Shown: in pieces, positions 58,717 to 64,000 of the stretch
Position numbering within the stretch: the stretch's first letter is position 1
Layout of the letters: each line of letters opens with the position of its first letter
Assembly (NCBI GenBank): GCA_020848835.1
Contig: JADLHJ010000028.1
Coordinates: forward strand, 1-64,000
DNA: 64,000 bases
Reading direction: 5' to 3'
Origin: Candidatus Hydrogenedentota bacterium
GTDB lineage: Bacteria; Hydrogenedentota; Hydrogenedentia; Hydrogenedentales; SLHB01
Position numbers and translations under genes: made by a program
Notes under the pieces: model-generated
Seen by the model: the letters and a program-made list of their open reading frames with translations, nothing else
What the model was told of the DNA's origin: nothing
Databases searched by the model: none

Positions 58717-59472
58717 CTAAATCTCCCAATCCTCCCGGGCAATCTGAAAGTCCTGGTTTGTGTCGATTTCCATGTAGCCGCCTGGCGTGGGCAATGCGTG
58801 GAATTCTTCGCCCGCTTCGATCATGTGTTGAAACAGATCGATCAAATACGCCTTGCGGAACGTTTTTGCGGCCTGAAAGGGGCCGTTTCCATACTTGGCC
58901 TTGGTATCATCGTAATGCGCGCGCAGTTTCGCAGCGGCGCCTGGGGTGAACCGGGCCACGCCGATGTATTCACCGTATGCGTCTTCGGACGGCATTGTAC
59001 GGTTGATTGCCGCCACGCGTGTGCTGCCGTCGCGTTTGATCTTTTCGCCATCTTCTTCAGGGTGGTCTGTGCGCGCCACGTAACGCGCGCGCCAGTCCGT
59101 ATCGCAGACGAGCGTCATCTCATGCGGACTTTTCACCAACTCCTGCACGATTTGCGGCGTGTACAAAATGTCGCTGTAGGCGCAGACAAAACCGTCATCC
59201 ATGTGATCGGCAGCGTGCATCAGCGATTCGAGGATATTGTTGTTCTGCCAGTCGGCGTTGTGACAAAACGTGAAATGCGGATATGCCTCGCGGATCATTT
59301 CAATTCGATAGCCGCCAATAAACACGACATCATCAAGCCCTGCGGACGCCAGCGCTTCGAGGCCCCAATCGAGGATGCGTTTGCCCTTCACTTCGGCAAA
59401 ACATTTCGGCGCATCCGCCGTGTGCGGCATCAGCCGCGCGCCTCTCCCGGCGCCAATGACAATTGCTTTCAT
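58717..59472 (-). CDS. LicC-like sugar/phosphocholine nucleotidyltransferase
   Basis: 251 residues, start ATG 59472 with AAGGGAA upstream. Nucleotidyltransferase fold: MKAIVIGAGRGARLMPHTAD is the G-x-G-x-R-L nucleotide loop, PKCFAEVKGKRILDWGLEAL the substrate loop, YSDILYTP the D-x metal site. Length and order resemble CTP:phosphocholine cytidylyltransferase LicC and related sugar-1-phosphate transferases. Substrate not determined. Confidence 0.75.
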   Translation of the reverse strand: MKAIVIGAGRGARLMPHTADAPKCFAEVKGKRILDWGLEALASAGLDDVVFIGGYRIEMIREAYPHFTFCHNADWQNNNILESLMHAADHMDDGFVCAYSDILYTPQIVQELVKSPHEMTLVCDTDWRARYVARTDHPEEDGEKIKRDGSTRVAAINRTMPSEDAYGEYIGVARFTPGAAAKLRAHYDDTKAKYGNGPFQAAKTFRKAYLIDLFQHMIEAGEEFHALPTPGGYMEIDTNQDFQIAREDWEI

Positions 59473-59585
59473 TTCCCTTATTCCGTCTTTTGTTTAGCGC
59501 ACGCTGACGCCAGTGCCCCTAGGCCCAGTGATCTTAAGAGACGTCCAACTTATTACACGGCCGCCCGGCGTGATATTGCGAAGCC

Positions 59586-61202
59586 TCACGCTGGCGAATC
59601 GATGCTGATGTCGTGCCTGCGAAACGCCCACGCAACGCAGGGAACCGTAGACAACGCCATGCCCATGAGAACGACCCAGGCAATTGCGGCGCCGGCGATG
59701 CGATTACCATCCGCAGTATAGGACACAGCGGCGCCAATCAATATTGCCAACCCCCATGCAAGACTGACAACAAAACCTTTCACGATCATGAAGAGCAATT
59801 GCCTACCGAAGATTTGAAAATCTCCGGGACTAAAAGTCGATGTGCGGGTTGGCATCATCAAGAACAATGTGTTCTCTATGCCGAACAGCATTAGATTTGT
59901 TGGCAATCCAAATGCAAATGCGATAGGCACGAGAATCGGATTGCGCATGAAATACGCCGCGATGGCGGCGAGCAAGGTTTGCATGATCGTGCAGAGAATA
60001 ACCGGCACGGCGAGTTGTCCTGATGCGAGCGCCATCGGCGGTATGGGCAAGCCTTTTAGCCAATCCATCTGCTCGATATCTGTCCGGAAATCGAAGCGGA
60101 CCATCATGGACAGCAGAAAAGTGAGCCAAGCGAACAGTGTAATCGACAACGTCAGCGTGTTCTTGTGTTCCTCGGCGCCGCGCATTGCGGGAACGCCTAT
60201 TGCCACCGACAATAGAATCATCATGAACAATATGCTTCGGCCGTTGCGCAACAAGTTGGTGCTTTGACGCCAGACGATGGGTCCCGCCCCGCCGAGCCAC
60301 GGCAGGTGAGGCACGCTGCGACCGCCGGAGCTGACCGATACCTGGCCCATGCCCGTGCGTTGCGCCCGTTGCATCCGTCCGTAGACGCGCTGGCTCACGC
60401 GAATCGCCGTCTCGCGGTACTCGGCATCGAATAGCACAATCAACGCGAACAGGGCAGCGTTCACGGCGATGCAAATCGTGGTCCACTGCGCCAATTCGAT
60501 TGCGGTAGCGGACGTAATCACGCGCGCGAAAGGTTCGAAGGGAAGTAGCACATAGGAGAGCCACGGCGATTCGCGAAGCAATTCCACGAAATTTCCGGTA
60601 CGCGCCTCGCCCCGCGCGGCCATAATGCGACCGGCGGCGACGGCGACGACCGCGCCGATGGCGTATACGACGACTTTACGCCATTTCGTATACGCACGCT
60701 CGGAAAAGCTTTCACCAATAATCAGTGCGGCCATGGTGAGGTACTGAATGAACACTAGCGACAAGACCACGCCAATATAAGCGGCAATCCACATTTCAGT
60801 GTAGCGCAGCGCAATAATGGAGAAGAACAGCGCACCAATCGTAACGTTGAGGATAGTGCCCAGGAGTTTATAGGCGAGGATTTCGCGGCGGCCAAAGGGC
60901 CCGGGAAATAAGAACTCAACTTCACCGGGCGAGAAGTAGATTGCGCGTTCCCCCGCAGAGGTCATTAGCGAAAGCATGCACATGGCGAGCATGCCAAGCG
61001 GCACGAAAGAACGAAACTGATCGACGTCTCCTTTGTCCCCGCGGGCTGCCATGATAATTGCCGGGGCCATCCACAAGACGATCAGGAGTAGGCCAAGTAC
61101 GAACATTGCGCCGCCGCGTTTGGACTTCACCCCGCGCACGGTCTTACGCAGCATCGCGCGCCAGCGCAGGCGTATCAGGAAAAGTAAAGCGGGGTCTAGC
61201 AT
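59586..61202 (-). CDS. ABC exporter permease (ABC-2-like)
   Basis: About 538 residues from ATG 61202; the ORF extends to 61301 but overlaps the ATPase gene. 12 or more hydrophobic helices. AIYFSPGEVEFLFPGPFGRR and VWRQSTNLLRNGRSILFM and IEQMDWLKGLPIPP mark it as a putative bacterial ABC-2-type exporter (YtrC/DUF family) rather than an importer. Forms a transporter with the ATPase 10 bp upstream; substrate unknown. Confidence 0.78.
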   Translation of the reverse strand: MLDPALLFLIRLRWRAMLRKTVRGVKSKRGGAMFVLGLLLIVLWMAPAIIMAARGDKGDVDQFRSFVPLGMLAMCMLSLMTSAGERAIYFSPGEVEFLFPGPFGRREILAYKLLGTILNVTIGALFFSIIALRYTEMWIAAYIGVVLSLVFIQYLTMAALIIGESFSERAYTKWRKVVVYAIGAVVAVAAGRIMAARGEARTGNFVELLRESPWLSYVLLPFEPFARVITSATAIELAQWTTICIAVNAALFALIVLFDAEYRETAIRVSQRVYGRMQRAQRTGMGQVSVSSGGRSVPHLPWLGGAGPIVWRQSTNLLRNGRSILFMMILLSVAIGVPAMRGAEEHKNTLTLSITLFAWLTFLLSMMVRFDFRTDIEQMDWLKGLPIPPMALASGQLAVPVILCTIMQTLLAAIAAYFMRNPILVPIAFAFGLPTNLMLFGIENTLFLMMPTRTSTFSPGDFQIFGRQLLFMIVKGFVVSLAWGLAILIGAAVSYTADGNRIAGAAIAWVVLMGMALSTVPCVAWAFRRHDISIDSPA

Positions 61203-61212
61203 ACGGGCGCCG

Positions 61213-61962
61213 TTATGAAACCGTGCCGGCGGTTTCTTCGCTGCCTTCCGTGGCGTGGAAGAAGATTTCTTCGAGGGAAGCATCGCCGCGCTCGCCGGCA
61301 AAGGTGGTGCGCGCTTCGTCCATGCGGCCGAAGAACAGGCATTTACCCTTATGCAGAATCAGCAGGCGGGAGCACATGTCTTCGACTTCATTCAGTAGAT
61401 GCGAGCTCACCACAATCGACGTGCCGAGTTTTGCCCGTTCGAGAATGGAGTCTTTCATCTGGCGGATACCGCGCGGATCGAGGCCGACGTGCGGTTCATC
61501 GAACATGAGCACTTGCGGGTCGTGCAGATAGGCGCAGCAGATAGCGACTTTCTGGCGCATGCCGCGGGAGAGTTCCTGCGCGACGGTGTTGCGTTTGCCG
61601 GTGAGGTCGTGGCGCTGGAGCAGCGACTCGCCGCGCTCGCGCCAATCGCTCACGCGATATGCCGCGGCGACAAATTCCATGTGTTCCCAAATCGTGAGTG
61701 TGTCGAACAACTTGGGATCGTCGGGTACATAGGCGAGCTTGCGTTTGGCGGCGATTGGATCGGAGACGATGTCGTGCCCCGCGACGACGAGTTTTCCGCT
61801 GGTTGGGGGGATGATGCCCGCGATGCTTCGAAGCGTTGACGTTTTACCCGCGCCGTTCGGGCCGACGAGGCCGAGAATTTCCCCGGGCTGTACTTCAAAG
61901 CTGAGGTCTTGTACCGCGACCGTTTCGCGATAGGTCTTATGAAAGTTTTGGACGTGAATCAC
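61213..61962 (-). CDS. ABC transporter ATP-binding protein
   Basis: About 249 residues from GTG 61962; the longer frame overlaps apaG and is rejected. ATPase motifs: Walker A GLVGPNGAGKTSTLR, signature LSRGMRQKVAICCAYL, Walker B QVLMFDEPHVGLD and switch VVSSHLLNEVEDM. EPHVGLDP carries a less usual His in place of T/M. Closest to the CcmA/YtrB class of export ATPases that pair with ABC-2 permeases. Permease gene follows at 10 bp, and apaG precedes it by 91 bp. Confidence 0.87.
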   Translation of the reverse strand: MIHVQNFHKTYRETVAVQDLSFEVQPGEILGLVGPNGAGKTSTLRSIAGIIPPTSGKLVVAGHDIVSDPIAAKRKLAYVPDDPKLFDTLTIWEHMEFVAAAYRVSDWRERGESLLQRHDLTGKRNTVAQELSRGMRQKVAICCAYLHDPQVLMFDEPHVGLDPRGIRQMKDSILERAKLGTSIVVSSHLLNEVEDMCSRLLILHKGKCLFFGRMDEARTTFAGERGDASLEEIFFHATEGSEETAGTVS

Positions 61963-62053
61963 TGCAATGGCGCCTGAATTGTTTTTGGAAGGGGATATGG
62001 TGCCATCGAGTAGAAGCGCAACACAAACCGATCCGGGCGCCGAACAATCGGCG

Positions 62054-62449
62054 CTAGTTGGAAAGTGCGACCTGCCAGAGATTAAATTCGCCGATTTCGA
62101 CGTCGAACATGCTGCCATCGTCGCGGCGCATGTGGTAGGTTCCGCGCATGGTCCCATAGCGCGTGTAAAGCGGGCAGCAACTTTCGTACTCGTGGGATTC
62201 ACCGGGAAGCAGGCGCGGCTGGCGGCCCACTACGCCGAGGCCCTTTACTTCTTCAATGCGCCCCAGCCCGTCGGTGATGATCCAGTGCCGGCTAATCAGA
62301 CGCGCGGGTACCTCGCCTTCGTTTGTTACGCGGATCCGGTAGCCAAAATGGTAGTACCCTTTGCGCTGATCGGAATCTTTTGGAGCAAAAAAGCTTTCCG
62401 TCTCTACGCGAATACGCTCAGTCAGGGTATTGGATTTCGTCACCGTCAT
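62054..62449 (-). CDS. apaG: ApaG-family protein
   Basis: About 131 residues from ATG 62449 (GAGG upstream). Beta-sandwich ApaG fold: IRVETESFFAPKDSDQRKGY, YHFGYRIRVTNEGEVPARLI, SRHWIITDGLGRIEEVKGLG and VVGRQPRLLPGE. Bacterial homologues affect cobalt/magnesium phenotypes and the human counterpart domain is in FBXO3. Its precise biochemistry is not known. First gene of an apparent unit with the ABC exporter genes, though the 91-bp gap leaves this open. Divergent from the lipase maturation factor gene. Confidence 0.9.
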   Translation of the reverse strand: MTVTKSNTLTERIRVETESFFAPKDSDQRKGYYHFGYRIRVTNEGEVPARLISRHWIITDGLGRIEEVKGLGVVGRQPRLLPGESHEYESCCPLYTRYGTMRGTYHMRRDDGSMFDVEIGEFNLWQVALSN

Positions 62450-62560
62450 GATAGCCTCGATCACCTGCCGATAGCATAGCAGTTTTCCCGTCATTCGCCA
62501 ATAGCTGCGTGCCGTGTTACACTGGCGTTCCGCCATACCAAAAACCGGAAGGGAGCACCC

Positions 62561-64000
62561 GTGTACGACGGCCCGGCGGCGCCGCAGACCGCCGATGCAG
62601 GGGGCGACGCGCCCACAACACTGCTATCAGCATCGCCACAGCCACGCCCGGCGGAGACGTTTTACGAGCGCATGTCGGCATTGCTTCGGCGGGACTTCCT
62701 CGTCGGGGGTATTTCCCCAACCTATTACATTTCCCGCTGGCTTTTTCTTCGCCTGCTTGGCGTGGTCCATCTGATTGCGTTTACCTCTTTTGGGTGGCAA
62801 CTGAAAGGCCTTATCGGCAGCAACGGGATCGCCCCCGCACAGTACTTCCTGCAACTGGTTGCGGATCGGGCCGGGCATATGCAGAGCCCGTGGATGCGAT
62901 TCTTTCAAGTCCCGACACTTTGCTGGATTTTCGACGGCGATTGGTTTCTCCATGTGCTCTGCGCATTGGGCACGCTCGCCGCAGTGGCATTGATCGCCGA
63001 TTTTGCTCCACCGATTTGCCTTGCCATCCTGTACGTAATGTATTTGTCGCTCGTATCCGTAACGCCGGACTTCCTCGGGTTCCAGTGGGATTCTTTGTTA
63101 CTGGAAACCACATTCATCGCAATATTCTTTGCGCCGATGAAGCTACTGCCCGGCATCCGGCGGGAAGAAGTCCATTCGCGCGTCATGCTCATGCTGCTGC
63201 GCTGGCTTTTGTTCCGCCTGATATTCATGTCCGGCTACGTGAAGCTTGGCGATGAAACATGGCGCAACCTGACCGCGCTCGCATACCACTACGAAACGCA
63301 GCCGTTGCCGCACTTAGTCAGTTGGTACGCACACAATCTGCCCTTGTGGATCCACAAATTGTCCGTGGCCTGCACGTTGACCATCGAATTAATCGTGCCG
63401 CTGCTCTTCGTCGCGCCGCGCCGTATACGTGCGGTCGTATTTGTCATTTTTGCACTGTTCCAGCTGTCGATCGGGGCAACCGGAAACTACAACTTCTTCA
63501 ATCTGCTTACCATTGCGTTGTGTCTCCTACTGCTCGACGACCGTCATTGGCAGTATCTCGCGCCCGGAAATTTGAAGGAATTTCTTGCGCGCCCGCCTCT
63601 GAAGCGTTTGCCGTTCTACAGAAAAGCGATCATGGGCGTCATCGGCATGTATATCGTGGTGGTCACCGGTTTCGTGATGTGTATGATGTTTGGGTTCAGC
63701 CTGCCGGACGCCGCGTACAAAATAATCTCCTACACAGATAGTTACGGGGTCGCCAATCGTTACGGCCTTTTTGCAAATATGACAACCACCCGCAACGAAA
63801 TTATTCTTGAAGGCAGTGAGGACGGCGAAACGTGGCTTGCCTATGAGTTTCATTGGAAACCCGGCGCGCTCGACCGGCGTCCGGGTTGGGTGCAGCCTTT
63901 CCAGCCGCGTCTTGATTGGCAGATGTGGTTTGCCGCGCTGAACCCGAGCGCGCCCGCTTGGTTTAAGAACTTCGCGTATCGTCTGCTCGAAGGCAAGCCT
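62561..64000 (+). CDS. Lipase maturation factor-like membrane protein, cut by the right edge
   Basis: 480 codons without stop to the window edge. GTG 62561 is chosen because GGAAGGGAG lies about six bases upstream, and the frame is open from here. Two regions give the family: FLGFQWDSLLLETTFIAIFF near 165, TWRNLTALAYHYETQPLPHL and SGYVKLGDETW in the loop, then GNYNFFNLLTIALCLLLLDD and PGWVQPFQPRLDWQMWFAAL. These match LMF1/LMF2, the membrane proteins needed for lipase folding in eukaryotes, which has homologues in bacteria with unknown role. About eight membrane helices are visible. Only the end is missing. Confidence 0.85.
   Translation, partial: MYDGPAAPQTADAGGDAPTTLLSASPQPRPAETFYERMSALLRRDFLVGGISPTYYISRWLFLRLLGVVHLIAFTSFGWQLKGLIGSNGIAPAQYFLQLVADRAGHMQSPWMRFFQVPTLCWIFDGDWFLHVLCALGTLAAVALIADFAPPICLAILYVMYLSLVSVTPDFLGFQWDSLLLETTFIAIFFAPMKLLPGIRREEVHSRVMLMLLRWLLFRLIFMSGYVKLGDETWRNLTALAYHYETQPLPHLVSWYAHNLPLWIHKLSVACTLTIELIVPLLFVAPRRIRAVVFVIFALFQLSIGATGNYNFFNLLTIALCLLLLDDRHWQYLAPGNLKEFLARPPLKRLPFYRKAIMGVIGMYIVVVTGFVMCMMFGFSLPDAAYKIISYTDSYGVANRYGLFANMTTTRNEIILEGSEDGETWLAYEFHWKPGALDRRPGWVQPFQPRLDWQMWFAALNPSAPAWFKNFAYRLLEGKP

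Overview
The window reads as one chromosomal segment (moderately high GC, densely coded on both strands) of a free-living Gram-negative bacterium. Envelope biology is didermic: an LptF/LptG-type permease, lipoproteins with lipoboxes, a Tat-signal protein. Metabolism leans on cobalamin (MetH and a class II B12 ribonucleotide reductase) and on ThyX rather than ThyA. The many secreted propeller proteins, a pseudopilin-like protein, PIG-L deacetylase, PmoA/DUF6807 protein and FecR-type protein recall Planctomycetes/Lentisphaerae/Hydrogenedentota-like lineages. That placement is an inference from gene style; no rRNA is present.

Layout. 1-110: 3' part of an SRP RNA gene (minus). 268-3122: two secreted beta-propeller proteins. 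3289-5360: two DinB-fold proteins, the second in an operon with a TetR repressor behind a well-formed promoter/operator. 5470-8933: a TrmA/RlmD-type RNA methyltransferase, a methyltransferase-TPR protein and a double-SIS sugar isomerase-like protein. 8951-9085: a small ORF with a strong ribosome-binding site. 9078-11086: divergent NsrR-like regulator, truncated haemoglobin and ferredoxin-reductase, a probable NO-detoxification unit. 12057-13497: PadR regulator overlapping a HAAS/pseudopilin fusion. 13517-19912: anchored glycoside hydrolase and MetH. 25025-19923 (minus): glycosyltransferase, polyprenol-kinase-like protein, clpS, clpA and aat, the last three being the core bacterial N-degron pathway. 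25166-28382: NupG-type permease and a Ser/Thr kinase fused to an MshEN (GspE N-terminal) domain.

28631-36361: FecR-domain protein, acidic/aromatic lipoprotein, thioredoxin-fold protein overlapping an orphan HicB-like gene, PIG-L deacetylase, phosphatase-like lipoprotein. 36796-41015: PmoA-like protein, nrdJ and thyX. 41370-43163: membrane protein related to sulfatase/alkaline phosphatase proteins. 49365-43262 (minus): Nudix, pncA, pncB, [REP transposase], nadE, purN, an NAD-salvage cluster split by a RAYT transposase. 49510-64000: DUF2339 membrane protein, Gfo/Idh/MocA oxidoreductase, bifunctional-nuclease-domain protein, EF-hand-like protein, Lpt permease, mini-PQQ protein with a MetE-core protein, sugar/choline nucleotidyltransferase, ABC exporter with ApaG, and a lipase-maturation-factor gene running off the right edge.

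At least two families of palindromic intergenic repeats are scattered through the window. One flanks the RAYT transposase on both sides and recurs at about 40.1 and 58.6 kb. The other occurs at about 3.9 and 35.6 kb. A separate perfect 28-bp inverted repeat lies at 25.1 kb. No tRNA, CRISPR array, prophage or antiviral defence locus was seen.
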